Shown one piece after another: positions 19,637-28,467 of a stretch of 64,000 bases of DNA. Under the pieces are notes generated by a model that ran no database searches, was not told the DNA's origin, and saw only the letters and a list, made by a program, of their open reading frames with translations. Within the stretch, counting starts at the first letter, position 1. Every line of letters begins with the position of its first letter. A program made the position numbers and the translations under genes. Source of the DNA: Zymomonas mobilis (GTDB lineage: Bacteria; Pseudomonadota; Alphaproteobacteria; Sphingomonadales; Sphingomonadaceae); NCBI RefSeq assembly GCF_006715975.1, contig NZ_VFOF01000001.1:940001-1004000 (forward strand). The letters run 5' to 3'.

Positions 19637-19681
19637 AGAAATACATCCCTGTTTTAAGCAGCCATTATTTTTTTTATTATT

Positions 19682-20506
19682 TTATTGGGGCTGCTGGGCT
19701 TCAGGTTGTTCCCCACCAGAAGCATGTGATTTGGCGATCAGTTTCCGCATTGCATTTCGTTGCAATTCTTCTTCTTGCTTTTGCTGTTCTATGCGGTTGG
19801 CAGCTTCTTGTTTTTCAATAGCGGCTTTGACTTCTTCTTCTTTAGGAGGCCGAATTTTGTCAGCACCAATAGAGGCTCGCACAATGAGGGATGGATGCGC
19901 AGGTGGTTCGCCTTTTTCTACTGCATCGACATATTCCATACCGGAAACCACGCGGCCGATCGGCGTATATTCGCCATCAAGAGAGAAGTTTGGCTGATAA
20001 ACAATGAAAAATTGGCTGTTGGCGCTGTCTTTATCTTGCGCTCTTGCCATGGAGACTTCGCCTCTGACATGCGGCATGTCGTTAAATTCGGCCTGAACAT
20101 TCGGCAAGGAAGATCCGCCGCTGCCATCGCCCTTGGGATCACCAGTTTGCGCCATAAAACCGTCGATAACTCGATGGAATTTTAAGCCGTTATAAAAGCC
20201 TTTTCGAACCAATGTTTTAATGCGCTCAACACTTTTGGGCGCTTTATCCGGACGCAATTGAATAACCACGCGGCCGCCAGTTGAAAGGTCGAGGTTAAGG
20301 GTATTTTCGGGTATCATTTCCGGAATAGGGGGCAGATCAGGCAGAGCTTGCCGTTGTGTTTTTTGAACGACTTTTCTGATTTCCTGAGGCGTTGCGGTTA
20401 AATCCGGATCTTTTTCTTTTCCGTGTTTCTGTGCAAGAAGGGGAGCGGCCAGTAAAAAAAACACAAAAATAGCGCTAGTGCTTTTTAAAATACCCTTACG
20501 GCGCAT
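19682..20506 (-). CDS. Periplasmic cyclophilin-type peptidyl-prolyl isomerase
   Basis: A 274-residue protein. A signal peptide (basic MRRKGILK, hydrophobic AIFVFFLLAAPLLA) predicts export. The cyclophilin fold covers residues ~65-225: FHRVIDGFMAQTGDPKGDGSG with the catalytic Arg, VSMARAQDKDSANSQFFI, and the later YTPIGRVVSGMEYVD. The last 50 residues are a charged Gln/Glu coiled-coil tail. It would speed folding of exported proteins. A ribosome site AAGGA precedes ATG 20506. Confidence 0.9.
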   Translation of the reverse strand: MRRKGILKSTSAIFVFFLLAAPLLAQKHGKEKDPDLTATPQEIRKVVQKTQRQALPDLPPIPEMIPENTLNLDLSTGGRVVIQLRPDKAPKSVERIKTLVRKGFYNGLKFHRVIDGFMAQTGDPKGDGSGGSSLPNVQAEFNDMPHVRGEVSMARAQDKDSANSQFFIVYQPNFSLDGEYTPIGRVVSGMEYVDAVEKGEPPAHPSLIVRASIGADKIRPPKEEEVKAAIEKQEAANRIEQQKQEEELQRNAMRKLIAKSHASGGEQPEAQQPQ

Positions 20507-20782
20507 ACTATAAATATCCTTCTCGACGGTTCACGGCTAACTGAAACAATCACCACCCGCGTTATAGACGGACAAGGCTGCTTTTCAAAAGCCTTGTTGG
20601 CACGGTGATCGCGGGTAATCTGCTATAAAAAAAGACAATATGAAAGTGAGTGATTTTGGAATTATGCAAGAGTTGAGATGAAGACAATATTTATAGAAAC
20701 ACCCAACTATCTTTTATTAACTGTTCTGTCTGGGGTTTCTATTATAATTCCAAATATGGCTTCATTCTATAAATCGGGTATT

Positions 20783-21331
20783 TTATGCTTTGGCCAAAAG
20801 CGAAGCCTTCCGTTTTTGCTCCATGGCTTCTTGTAATTTTTCGGCGACATGGGGCGAGACAAAAGGTTTGATATTGCCGTTATAGAAAGCAATTTCTTTC
20901 ACCAAACGTGAAGCAACAGGCTGTAAAACACAGTCAGCCATAAGAAAAACGGTTTCTATTTTATTGTTTATTTGCTGGTTCATGCCAGCCATTTGATATT
21001 CATATTCGAAATCGGCGACCGCCCGTAATCCCCGCAGAATAACCGATGCACTATGGCTTTCGACACAATCCATCAGCAAGGAATTATAAGTAATAACCTC
21101 GATTTTGCAGCGGGAAGGGTTTTCGAGAATGTCTATCTCATGAAGAATCATGGATGCCCGCTCTTCGGCTGAAAAAAGCGGCGATTTCCCCGGATTTTCT
21201 GCGACAGCAACGATGAGATGATCAAAAATGCGAGCGCCACGCCGGATAATATCGAGATGCCCCAAGGTTACGGGATCAAAGGTACCCGGATAGAGTGCGA
21301 CCGGCTGTTTTTTCGAAGATTGGGCGTCCAT
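20783..21331 (-). CDS. coaD: Phosphopantetheine adenylyltransferase
   Basis: Catalyses the fourth step of coenzyme A synthesis, 4'-phosphopantetheine + ATP to dephospho-CoA. About 182 residues from ATG 21331, which has AAAGGA upstream. The nucleotidyltransferase motif YPGTFDPVTLGHLDII lies near the N-terminus and RGLRAVADFEYEYQMAGMN in the middle. An upstream in-frame start at 21394 would run the coding region through a 14-bp terminator-like stem, so it is not used. It is slightly longer than the usual ~160 residues because of an N-terminal tag and a basic C-terminal tail. Confidence 0.94.
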   Translation of the reverse strand: MDAQSSKKQPVALYPGTFDPVTLGHLDIIRRGARIFDHLIVAVAENPGKSPLFSAEERASMILHEIDILENPSRCKIEVITYNSLLMDCVESHSASVILRGLRAVADFEYEYQMAGMNQQINNKIETVFLMADCVLQPVASRLVKEIAFYNGNIKPFVSPHVAEKLQEAMEQKRKASLLAKA

Positions 21332-21357
21332 ATCACAAAATTTCCTTTCACGGTCCT

Positions 21358-21392
21358 GACAGCAAAAAAGTGTTAGAAACTTTTTTGCTGTC
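21358..21392 (-). terminator. Terminator after xseB-ispA
   Basis: GACAGCAAAAAAGT (21358-21371) and ACTTTTTTGCTGTC (21379-21392) form a perfect 14-bp stem with a 7-nt loop, 23 bp past the ispA stop. Both arms carry a six-base A or T run, and the structure is symmetric. Confidence 0.75.
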
Positions 21393-21414
21393 AAAAGAGG
21401 CTAATACGTAAAAT

Positions 21415-22317
21415 TTAGTGATCGCGCGCTACAATATAGCGGGCAATGCTGCGCAGATAGTCGGCTTCTGACCCAAAAACAGAAAGATGGGCAATAGCCT
21501 GATCTACCAACGCTTTTGCCTGCGAGCGGGCTTTTTCAAGACCCAATAAGGAAAGGAATGTTGCTTTGCCAGCAGCGGCATCTTTACCGACGGCTTTACC
21601 GGCAACGGCTTCATCACCTTCGGCGTCAATCAGATCATCGGCAATCTGGAAAGCAAGACCGATATCACGTGCATAGGCTTTTAAGCGGTCACGGATATCT
21701 TTATTCTGCCGTCCCATGATAGCGCCCGCTTCAAGGCAGAAGCCAAACAGAGCACCTGTTTTGAGCTGTTGCAAGCGAGTGATCGTTGGAAGATCAAAAG
21801 GTACAGTTGAGGTTTCAGCGGCAAGATCAATTGCCTGTCCACCGACCATACCGTCTTTACCAGAAGCAATTGCCAGAGCCTGAATCAGTTCAAGCCGGAC
21901 ATGGGGATCGCTATGAATTCTTTCTTCTGAAAGAATTTCAAAGGCCAAAGCCTGAAGCGCATCGCCGGAAAGAACCGCAGAGGCATCGTCAAAAGCTTTA
22001 TGGACGGTTGGTTTACCACGCCGTAAATCATCATTATCCATGCAAGGCATGTCATCATGAATTAAAGAATAAACGTGGATACATTCAATCGCCATACCGA
22101 CCCGTAAGGCGGCTTCGCGATCAACGTTGAACAAAGCGCAAGTGGCGACCACCAAAAGCGGGCGGAGTCTTTTTCCGCCACCGATCGCCGCATAGCGCAT
22201 GGCTTCAACCAAGCGACGACGAGGATCTTCAGGAAGAGACAATTGTTCAGCAAAGAGCCGGTCAATATCCTGAGCGACCTGTTCCATCATGGTCTTAAGA
22301 TTAAGTGCCATATCCAT
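21415..22317 (-). CDS. ispA: Farnesyl diphosphate synthase (polyprenyl synthetase)
   Basis: A 300-residue trans-prenyltransferase that condenses IPP with DMAPP/GPP to farnesyl diphosphate. The first Asp-rich motif is HDDMPCMDNDDLRRGKPT (with DDxxxxD) and the second is ADDLIDAEGDE; GGKRLRPLLVVATC lies in helix B. FPP made here is the direct precursor of squalene and therefore feeds the hopanoid genes at 32-40 kb. It starts 3 bp after the xseB stop, an xseB-ispA pair common in proteobacteria. Confidence 0.94.
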   Translation of the reverse strand: MDMALNLKTMMEQVAQDIDRLFAEQLSLPEDPRRRLVEAMRYAAIGGGKRLRPLLVVATCALFNVDREAALRVGMAIECIHVYSLIHDDMPCMDNDDLRRGKPTVHKAFDDASAVLSGDALQALAFEILSEERIHSDPHVRLELIQALAIASGKDGMVGGQAIDLAAETSTVPFDLPTITRLQQLKTGALFGFCLEAGAIMGRQNKDIRDRLKAYARDIGLAFQIADDLIDAEGDEAVAGKAVGKDAAAGKATFLSLLGLEKARSQAKALVDQAIAHLSVFGSEADYLRSIARYIVARDH

Positions 22318-22320
22318 TAT

Positions 22321-22566
22321 TTACTCCGCATCGAAAGGACGAGCGCCTGTTGCCCGTCCGTCCTGATCGAAACTGATCTGTTCGATTTTTGTCTGTGCCG
22401 CTTTCAGCCGTGCTTCGCATTGTTTTTTCAATGCATCGCCCTGACTATACATTCGAATAGAATCTTCGAGGGTTGTATCGCCGCTTTCAAGACGACGGAC
22501 AATTTCTTCGAGCTTTTTTAAAGCTTCCTCGAAACTCAATTCCGATATGGTTTTTTCTTGGCTCAT
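22321..22566 (-). CDS. xseB: Exodeoxyribonuclease VII small subunit
   Basis: An 81-residue helical protein with the XseB signature [20 protein letters not shown] followed by [20 protein letters not shown]. It partners XseA in degrading single-stranded DNA. It is immediately upstream of ispA on the same strand. The C-terminal tail ([15 protein letters not shown]) is typical of sphingomonad homologues. Confidence 0.93.
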   Translation of the reverse strand: MSQEKTISELSFEEALKKLEEIVRRLESGDTTLEDSIRMYSQGDALKKQCEARLKAAQTKIEQISFDQDGRATGARPFDAE

Positions 22567-22646
22567 CTTGTTACGATCAGACTTGCTTTTTGACAGATAA
22601 AGGCGGTTTTACACCGCCTATTTCTGCTTAAAAGCGGGTCTTTCCC

Positions 22647-23330
22647 TTATTTCTTGGTAAAAGGATCAACAAAGCCTTTATACTGGCTTTCACCTTCGCT
22701 GGCATGAATTTCTTCTGCTGTCCGTTCCTGATTTTCACGTTTACGGTGCAGATAGCGGATCATGGCTTCGCGTTCACCCGCCAAGGTTGCGTCAAAGGGA
22801 GAGGTTTCCTCTTCCTTGTCCTTTTCGACCTTAGCCACAATCGCGTTTAATTCGCGCTGCGTCGTTAAACCCAAGGTGACCGGATCTTTGGGAACAATAT
22901 TGATCATATTGTAATGGGTGCGATTGCGGATTTTGGCAATCGTTTCACGGGTCGTGCCGATCAGTTTTGAAATCTGTCCGTCAGTGACCTTCGGGTGATT
23001 GGCAATAATCCATGCAATACCATCAGGTTTGTTCTGGCGCCGTGAAATCGGTGTGTAGCGCGGTCCTTTCGGACGACGATGCTGTTCAGGGGCAACCTGT
23101 ATAACCAGACGGTAATCAGGGTCTTTTTGACCTTTTTCGATTTCCTCTAGCGTGAGTTCACCGGCACGAACTGGATCACGACCGGCTAGTTTCGTCGCAG
23201 CGGTATCATCTGCAATGGCCTGAACTTCAAGGATATGAAGACCACAAAAAATAGCAATCTGTTCAAAACTAAGTGAGGTATTATCGACAAGCCAGGAGGC
23301 TGTCGCATGAGGCATAAGCGGCTGGGCCAC
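22647..23330 (-). CDS. DUF1013 family regulator (TrcR-type)
   Basis: A 227-residue protein of the alphaproteobacterial DUF1013 family, whose members include the cell-cycle regulator TrcR. Recognisable parts are the N-terminal MPHATASWLVDNTSLSFEQI, an HTH-like segment (TDGQISKLIGTTRETIAKIR) near residues 115-135, and a charged C-terminal region. Start is GTG 23330 with a good CAGGAGA ribosome site. Functional detail in this organism is unknown. Confidence 0.85.
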   Translation of the reverse strand: MAQPLMPHATASWLVDNTSLSFEQIAIFCGLHILEVQAIADDTAATKLAGRDPVRAGELTLEEIEKGQKDPDYRLVIQVAPEQHRRPKGPRYTPISRRQNKPDGIAWIIANHPKVTDGQISKLIGTTRETIAKIRNRTHYNMINIVPKDPVTLGLTTQRELNAIVAKVEKDKEEETSPFDATLAGEREAMIRYLHRKRENQERTAEEIHASEGESQYKGFVDPFTKK

Positions 23331-23736
23331 AGCAAGATTCTCCTGAATATTGCACCCCGTTACGGCGAGGCCTACATAAGAAAAGGGCCACCCGTTGAAG
23401 GATGGCCTTGCGTATTTTTTATCCTTACTCTGTCATAGAGTTAAGGGCAAGGCAGATATCAACCTGATCTCTGCCATAGTGTATTTTTTCTATTCACGTG
23501 ATTATAATTATACTGTTATTGGCAACGATCTTATTGAGATAGCGTAAAATAAAATCTAATTTTAAAGAAATAATATTTTCTATGGAAGTGATTTTTTAAT
23601 CACTGTGATTTCATTAAAATGAAGAAACTATTCGGTTTTTTCTTTTTTCAAAAAGATTGTTTTTTGTCGATTTTAATTGGATAAATAGCGCCTTGTAATA
23701 AGACTGCCTTTCCTAGATTTTTTAAAGACAAGTTAG
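23331..23736. other. Divergent intergenic region with stem-loop
   Basis: A 406-bp gap between DUF1013 (minus) and the cysteine desulfurase (plus). It holds an 8-bp stem with one mismatch at 23386-23407 (GGCCACCC / GGATGGCC) in the predicted 5' leader of the DUF1013 mRNA. On the minus strand the stem is followed by CTTTTCTT and on the plus strand by a T-rich stretch. A CACGTG palindrome lies at 23495-23500. The rest is AT-rich with no ORF. Confidence 0.45.
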
Positions 23737-24858
23737 ATGATTTACCTAGACTATCAAGCCACGACCCCGATGGCACCAGAAGCCAAGGCGGCGATGATGC
23801 CTTGGTTAGATGGGGGCGCTAATCCGCATTCTTCCCATCGGATAGGGCGAAAGGCGGCGGCGGCGGTTGCCATTGCAGAAGAGCAGATAGCCGCTTTATT
23901 GCCTAATGCGGAAGCGGGGCATCTAATCTTTACGTCTGGTGCAACAGAATCCCTTAATTGGGCCATAAAAGGCTTGTGGCTTTCCGATAGGAATAAACGC
24001 CGCAAGGTAGTTACGCTCGCGACAGAACATGCCGCAACTTTGGATAGCGTTCGTTATTTAGAGAAATTGGGTGCCGAGGTCATTTTTCTACCAGTCCATA
24101 AAAATGGGTTGGTTGATATGGAAAGGGCCGCCGCAGAAATTGATACCGATACTGCCCTTGTGACAGCCATGCTGGTGAATAACGAGATTGGCGTTATTCA
24201 GCCCATCACTGAATTGGCCGCTTTGGCGCATAATGTTGGTGCGTATTTTTTATTGGATGCAGTGCAAGGTTACGGTCGCGTAGCGATGCCAGAAACCTGT
24301 GATATGATTGCCTTGTCAGCGCATAAAATCCATGGACCTATCGGGGTGGGTGCGCTTTGGTTCAAAAAAGATATCGCTTTACAGCCTCTTTTCCATGGCG
24401 GTCATCAGCAAGGCGGGTTGCGGTCAGGGACGCTTAGTCCCGCATTATGTGCCGGTTTCGGGGCGGCGGCTTTTTTGGCAAGGCAAAAACAGGCCGAAGA
24501 TTTTGCCTATATTTCAGAGCTTTTCGCTGTAGCCAAAGCTGAAATGCCGGATTGGATTATAAATGGTTCTGAGGATATTCGCTGGCCGGGTAATTTCAAT
24601 ATCCACCAAGAAGGTATCGATTCAAGCCGTTTGATCAGTGATACCCGCCAAGTGGCCTTTTCCGCAGGCTCTGCTTGTTCCAGTGGGAATGGTCGTCCCA
24701 GCCATGTTTTAAAAGCCTTAGATCTGTCGCAAAAAGCAGTTCGTGGCAGTATCCGCATCGGTTTTGGTCGATATACCACTATAGAAGATTTGGTTACTGG
24801 CTTGGGATATATTCGGGAAGCCGCCGAAAAACAGCGCAAGAGTCCTTTTTTCAGTTAG
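23737..24858 (+). CDS. Cysteine desulfurase (class V aminotransferase)
   Basis: A 373-residue PLP enzyme of the NifS/IscS family that moves sulfur from cysteine for Fe-S clusters or thiolation. The N-terminus YLDYQATTPMAPEA is typical. His98 (ATEHAA) would stack on PLP, Asp174/Gln177 (LLDAVQ) contact it, and Lys197 (SAHKIHG) forms the Schiff base. Cys314 in SAGSACSSGN is the persulfide carrier in the group I position. The gene is followed 10 bp later by a ferredoxin, so the pair probably serves Fe-S assembly. The other isc/suf scaffold genes are not in this window. Confidence 0.92.
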   Translation: MIYLDYQATTPMAPEAKAAMMPWLDGGANPHSSHRIGRKAAAAVAIAEEQIAALLPNAEAGHLIFTSGATESLNWAIKGLWLSDRNKRRKVVTLATEHAATLDSVRYLEKLGAEVIFLPVHKNGLVDMERAAAEIDTDTALVTAMLVNNEIGVIQPITELAALAHNVGAYFLLDAVQGYGRVAMPETCDMIALSAHKIHGPIGVGALWFKKDIALQPLFHGGHQQGGLRSGTLSPALCAGFGAAAFLARQKQAEDFAYISELFAVAKAEMPDWIINGSEDIRWPGNFNIHQEGIDSSRLISDTRQVAFSAGSACSSGNGRPSHVLKALDLSQKAVRGSIRIGFGRYTTIEDLVTGLGYIREAAEKQRKSPFFS

Positions 24859-24868
24859 AGAAGATTTT

Positions 24869-25183
24869 ATGTCCGTCACTGTTTTTTTTATTGACCAGAC
24901 GCAGCACAAAGTCACTTACCAAGCCGAAAAAGGCGATAAGTTATTGGATGTGATCCATAAAGCCGGCTTGCCGGTAGAAGGCACATGTGACGGCGCGTTA
25001 ACCTGTGCCACTTGTCATGTGATTATTGATGTCGATAATTTTTCTCAACTGGAGGCTGCTTCTGATGTTGAGGAAGATATGCTGGATTTAGCCTTTGATG
25101 TAGCACCAACTTCCCGATTGGCCTGTCAGGTCTATTTGCCAGATTGTGAGCATTTTACGGTTTATTTTCCCCAAGATTTTTAA
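24869..25183 (+). CDS. [2Fe-2S] ferredoxin
   Basis: A 104-residue adrenodoxin-type ferredoxin. Cluster ligands are Cys40, Cys46, Cys49 (GTCDGALTCATCHV) and Cys86 (LACQVYL). The C-x5-C-x2-C-x36-C spacing matches the ISC ferredoxin/adrenodoxin group. Placed 10 bp after a cysteine desulfurase, it probably supplies electrons for cluster assembly, although a partner reductase is not visible here. Confidence 0.92.
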   Translation: MSVTVFFIDQTQHKVTYQAEKGDKLLDVIHKAGLPVEGTCDGALTCATCHVIIDVDNFSQLEAASDVEEDMLDLAFDVAPTSRLACQVYLPDCEHFTVYFPQDF

Positions 25184-25547
25184 GGGGAATGACGAAAGTC
25201 ATCCGGCTAAATTTTTAAGTAACACGGTAAATTGACAATTTTTTCGCGGTTACAGTCTTGCCAAGTGGTTCTGAATGTTTCATAGGCGATATTGGAAGTC
25301 GGGCGGACGGTGCTGTCGCCAACCCGGTCAGGTCCGGAAGGAAGCAGCCGTAACGAATTTGTATCGGGTCGTTCCGGCTTCCACGTCTTACTATTTTCCT
25401 AAAATTTAAATACTTTCATTTGTCGGTTGCGACAACATCTTTCTGTATGGTTTCAGATAGAGATATTCTGGAAGCCTGATGCGGAATTTTCTGTTAAAAA
25501 ATATTTAAGTCGCTTTATCGTCTTACATTATGCATTAACTTCATCTT
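25184..25547. other. Intergenic region carrying the SRP RNA gene
   Basis: A 364-bp gap between the ferredoxin gene and dnaX. It contains ffs (25294-25382). TTGCCA at 25258-25263 with a weak CATAGG 17 bp later is placed correctly to start it, and a perfect TTGACA at 25232-25237 lacks a good -10. The 165 bp between ffs and dnaX hold no recognised element. Confidence 0.5.
25294..25382 (+). ncRNA. ffs: Signal recognition particle RNA, small bacterial type
   Basis: The invariant SRP hairpin is present at 25327-25348 (GGTCAGGTCCGGAAGGAAGC, continuing CAGCC). The ends pair: GGAAGTCGG at 25294 with CCGGCTTCC ending at 25382, giving an ~89-nt hairpin RNA. It binds Ffh and targets membrane proteins. 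The ffs-dnaX-ybaB order is conserved in many alphaproteobacteria. Confidence 0.95.
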
Positions 25548-27395
25548 ATGGTTGATTCTTCCTCTCCGGCAATGCTCTATCGAGTTCTCGCTCGCAAATA
25601 TCGCCCGCAAAAATTTTCTGATCTGATTGGTCAGGATGCGATGGTGCGAACTTTGGGAAATGCTATCGCCCGAGACCGGTTAGCGCATGCCTTTTTGTTG
25701 ACTGGTGTTCGGGGTGTCGGGAAAACCTCTACTGCCAGATTGATCGCAAAAGCCCTTAATTGTGTCGGTAGAGACGGCAAAGGCGGGATGACGATCGACC
25801 CTTGTGGTGAATGTGAAGCTTGCCGTGCGATTGCCGAAGGTCGCCATATTGATGTGGTCGAGATGGATGCTGCATCCCATACGGGCGTCGATGATATTCG
25901 TGATATTGTTGAATCCGTGCGCTATGCTTCGGTATCCGCCCGCTTTAAAGTCTATATTATCGACGAAGTACACATGCTTTCAAAAAGCGCTTTCAATGCG
26001 CTGTTGAAGACCTTGGAAGAGCCGCCCGCGCATGTAAAATTCCTATTTGCCACGACGGAAATCAATAAAGTTCCGATTACGGTTTTATCGCGCTGCCAAC
26101 GTTTTGATTTAAGGCGGATATCGACCGCTACCCTGACCGAATATTTTACTAAAGTTGTCCAGCTGGAACAGGTGGAAGCCGAAGAAGAAGCTTTGGCCAT
26201 GATTGCCAAAGCCGCCGAAGGTTCGGTGCGTGATGGTCTGTCGATTCTCGATCAGGCAATTGCCCACAGTTCTGGCAGTATTCTGGCCGCTGATGTTCGT
26301 GAGATGTTGGGGCTTTCCGATCGTGGAGTTATCAAATCTCTGTTATTGGCCTTGCTGGAAGGGCGCGGGGATAGTGTTTTAGATCATGTTAAAGCCCAAT
26401 ATGATTTGGGTGTAGAACCGGAAGCTTTGCTGCATGGATTGTTGCAGTTAATCCATGCCATCACCCGCAGTAAAATGGGGCGACCCGATAATTTAACGAT
26501 ACATCCCACCGAAGAAGAAAGCTGGTTAGCCGAATTAGGAAAGAAGCTGTCTTTTCCAACCCTTCATCGTTTGTGGCAGCTATTGTTAAAAGGGCATCAA
26601 GAAGTTCAAAATGCAGTTTTGCTTTTGGAAGCGGCTGAAATGGCATTGCTTCGGGTGCTTCATGCGAGCCAATTGCCTGATCCTGCGGCGATTATAGCCC
26701 AGTTAAAAAAGCAAGAAGCTTTATCTTCTTCACAAAATTCACCGCCATCATCTGAAGATAATCGTTTTCCGTCGCTACCTTCTTTGGTTCGAGGTGATGC
26801 GGAAGTCGAAGACGTAAAAAAAAAATCCTTTGAATACGGAAATTTAAATACTCAAAGTGCAAACTCTCCTTCACGGTCTAACGATGATAGCCATCCGTTC
26901 ATAAGCGCAGACCAGAAAGACAATTCTTCTTCTCGAGAAAGATCAGGCGAATGCACAAGCCAAGAGGAAATGGCGTCTGAAACCGTCCAATTTTTAGAAA
27001 AAGAACAGCAAACATCAGACGAAAAGCTACGACTTTATTTTCCGTCGGATTTCGAATCACTGACGGCGATGATTTTCGACAATGGCAATGCGCTGATCAG
27101 CCATGGCTTGGGAGATTATGGGCGGTTGATTGAATATGCTCCGCCGAAATTGGCATTGGAAGAAGATAAACACTTTACCCCCGAATTCAGGCAAGAATTA
27201 TCTTACGCTTTGAAAAATTTGACAGGCCAAGCTTGGACAGTTGATTTTATTCGCGATAGAAAAGGTAAACCCAGTTTTCGAGAGCAGGAAATAGCCCGAG
27301 AAGAGGCACGTCAGAGAGCGATTTTGAATGCACCGATTGTTCAAGCGGTTTTAAAAACATTTCCAAATGCCGAACTGGTTCAGCCTGCCAAATAA
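25548..27395 (+). CDS. dnaX: DNA polymerase III subunit tau (gamma/tau)
   Basis: A 615-residue clamp-loader ATPase that loads the beta clamp and tethers polymerase cores. Walker A is GVRGVGKT (53-60), the zinc cysteines are Cys72, 86, 89, 92, the DExx box is IIDEVHM, and the SRC sensor region is VLSRCQRFDLRR. Domain III ends near residue 380; a Ser/Gln-rich linker and a C-terminal domain V follow (TAMIFDNGNALISHGL to the end). A run of ten A at 26816-26825 lies in the linker, with stop codons close behind in both other frames; a gamma-like ~428-residue product is therefore possible. Confidence 0.95.
   Translation: MVDSSSPAMLYRVLARKYRPQKFSDLIGQDAMVRTLGNAIARDRLAHAFLLTGVRGVGKTSTARLIAKALNCVGRDGKGGMTIDPCGECEACRAIAEGRHIDVVEMDAASHTGVDDIRDIVESVRYASVSARFKVYIIDEVHMLSKSAFNALLKTLEEPPAHVKFLFATTEINKVPITVLSRCQRFDLRRISTATLTEYFTKVVQLEQVEAEEEALAMIAKAAEGSVRDGLSILDQAIAHSSGSILAADVREMLGLSDRGVIKSLLLALLEGRGDSVLDHVKAQYDLGVEPEALLHGLLQLIHAITRSKMGRPDNLTIHPTEEESWLAELGKKLSFPTLHRLWQLLLKGHQEVQNAVLLLEAAEMALLRVLHASQLPDPAAIIAQLKKQEALSSSQNSPPSSEDNRFPSLPSLVRGDAEVEDVKKKSFEYGNLNTQSANSPSRSNDDSHPFISADQKDNSSSRERSGECTSQEEMASETVQFLEKEQQTSDEKLRLYFPSDFESLTAMIFDNGNALISHGLGDYGRLIEYAPPKLALEEDKHFTPEFRQELSYALKNLTGQAWTVDFIRDRKGKPSFREQEIAREEARQRAILNAPIVQAVLKTFPNAELVQPAK
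26816..26847 (+). promoter_or_regulatory. Candidate slippage/frameshift site in dnaX
   Basis: Ten adenines (26816-26825) encode Lys424-426. A -1 shift, or one extra A in the mRNA, gives Ile-Leu-stop (TGA 26831-26833). A +1 shift, or one missing A, stops at TAA 26845-26847. GAGGTG at 26791-26796 could act as an upstream Shine-Dalgarno-like stimulator. The truncated product would resemble E. coli gamma (431 residues). Confidence 0.5.
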
Positions 27396-27487
27396 TTTTT
27401 CTGAAATTTTTTTTGCATCAGATAAGGGCTCTTTCTAAAGCGAAGAGCACAAGCTAAAATGAAATTTCATAATATAAAGGCTTTGCA

Positions 27488-27820
27488 ATGGATCTCGAAC
27501 AAATGATGAAGGCAGCTCAAGAAGCTGCCCAGCAAATACAGACCCAGATGGGAGAAGCTCAGGCCAAGCTGGACACGATTGATGTCGAAGGTGCATCCGG
27601 CGGCGGTCTGGTCAAAATCAAAGCTACGGCAAAAGGTCGTATTACCGGCGTTGAAATTGATGACAGTTTGTTGGTGCCAGCTGAAAAACAAATGCTGGAA
27701 GATTTGATTGTTGCGGCTTGCAATGATGTGAAAGCCAAAGCCGAAGAAGTAAGCAATGGTGAAATGGCAAAAATGACCCAAGGGATGCCTTTGCCGCCGG
27801 GTATGAACTTGCCTCTTTAA
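27488..27820 (+). CDS. YbaB/EbfC nucleoid-associated protein
   Basis: A 110-residue DNA-binding protein. It has the family pattern LEQMMKAAQEAAQQIQTQM at the N-terminus, then GGGLVKIKATAKGRITGVEID, and a C-terminal KAKAEEVSNGEMAKMTQGM. It lies 92 bp after dnaX in the usual dnaX-ybaB order, but the expected recR does not follow; the convergent dcd comes next. Confidence 0.92.
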   Translation: MDLEQMMKAAQEAAQQIQTQMGEAQAKLDTIDVEGASGGGLVKIKATAKGRITGVEIDDSLLVPAEKQMLEDLIVAACNDVKAKAEEVSNGEMAKMTQGMPLPPGMNLPL

Positions 27821-27837
27821 GCTCAAAAGCGAGATAG

Positions 27838-27860
27838 GGAAGGGGCATTGCGCCCCTTCC
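27838..27860. terminator. Hairpin between ybaB and dcd
   Basis: GGAAGGGGC (27838-27846) and GCCCCTTCC (27852-27860) form a perfect 9-bp GC-rich stem with a 5-nt loop between two convergent genes. There is no T tract on either side, so it is a stem-type barrier and probably a bidirectional terminator. Confidence 0.6.
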
Positions 27861-27872
27861 AATTGAAAGAAA

Positions 27873-28427
27873 TTAAAGGCGAGGTAACGTTACGCCTTTT
27901 TGTCCCATATATTTGCCTGAACGATCAGAATAGCTGACTTCGCAGGGTTCATTGCCTTGCAAGAACAAGAATTGGCAAGCGCCTTCGCCTGCATAGATTT
28001 TGGCTGGAAGCGGTGTGGTGTTCGAAAATTCCAGCGTCACATGACCTTCCCAACCCGGTTCCAAAGGCGTGACGTTGACGATGATGCCGCAACGGGCATA
28101 GGTCGATTTACCAAGACAGATAACCAAGACATCTTTGGGAATGCGGAAATATTCAACCGTCCGTGCCAAGGCAAAGCTGTTTGGCGGAATGATGCATACA
28201 TCGGTTTTTCTATCGACGAAGCTGGTTGAATCGAAATTTTTGGGATCAACGGTGGCTGAATCGACATTGGTGAAAATTTTGAATTCGTCAGCAACACGGG
28301 CATCATAACCATAAGAGGATAATCCATAGCTGATACAGCCGTCTCTACGCTGGCTTTCAACAAATGGTTCGATCATTCCCTGTTTTTGAGCCTGCTCGCG
28401 TATCCAGCGGTCAGCCATGATCGACAT
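27873..28427 (-). CDS. dcd: dCTP deaminase
   Basis: A 184-residue trimeric enzyme that converts dCTP to dUTP for dTMP synthesis. Motifs seen: [16 protein letters not shown] near residue 29, [20 protein letters not shown] with the nucleotide-binding Ser/Arg, and [19 protein letters not shown] containing the catalytic Glu. Length and ends match the family. It is followed upstream by cdd on the same strand, 40 bp away, so the two pyrimidine deaminases probably form an operon. Confidence 0.95.
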   Translation of the reverse strand: MSIMADRWIREQAQKQGMIEPFVESQRRDGCISYGLSSYGYDARVADEFKIFTNVDSATVDPKNFDSTSFVDRKTDVCIIPPNSFALARTVEYFRIPKDVLVICLGKSTYARCGIIVNVTPLEPGWEGHVTLEFSNTTPLPAKIYAGEGACQFLFLQGNEPCEVSYSDRSGKYMGQKGVTLPRL

Positions 28428-28467
28428 CGTTAATTCCTTTTCTGAAGTCTGCTTAAATGAGATAATT

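Noticed and set aside
20655-20754. Perfect 11-bp inverted repeat (TTTGGAATTAT / ATAATTCCAAA) as ends of a miniature transposon
   Set aside because: No target-site duplication is visible at the flanks and no second copy was noticed; may be chance in AT-rich DNA.
21332-21394. Extended N-terminus of CoaD
   Set aside because: It would translate through the 14-bp symmetric stem that ends the ispA transcript; ATG 21331 has its own ribosome site and matches the family start.
25232-25260. Perfect TTGACA as the ffs promoter
   Set aside because: No -10 hexamer at 16-18 bp; the TTGCCA at 25258 is better placed for the ffs 5' end.
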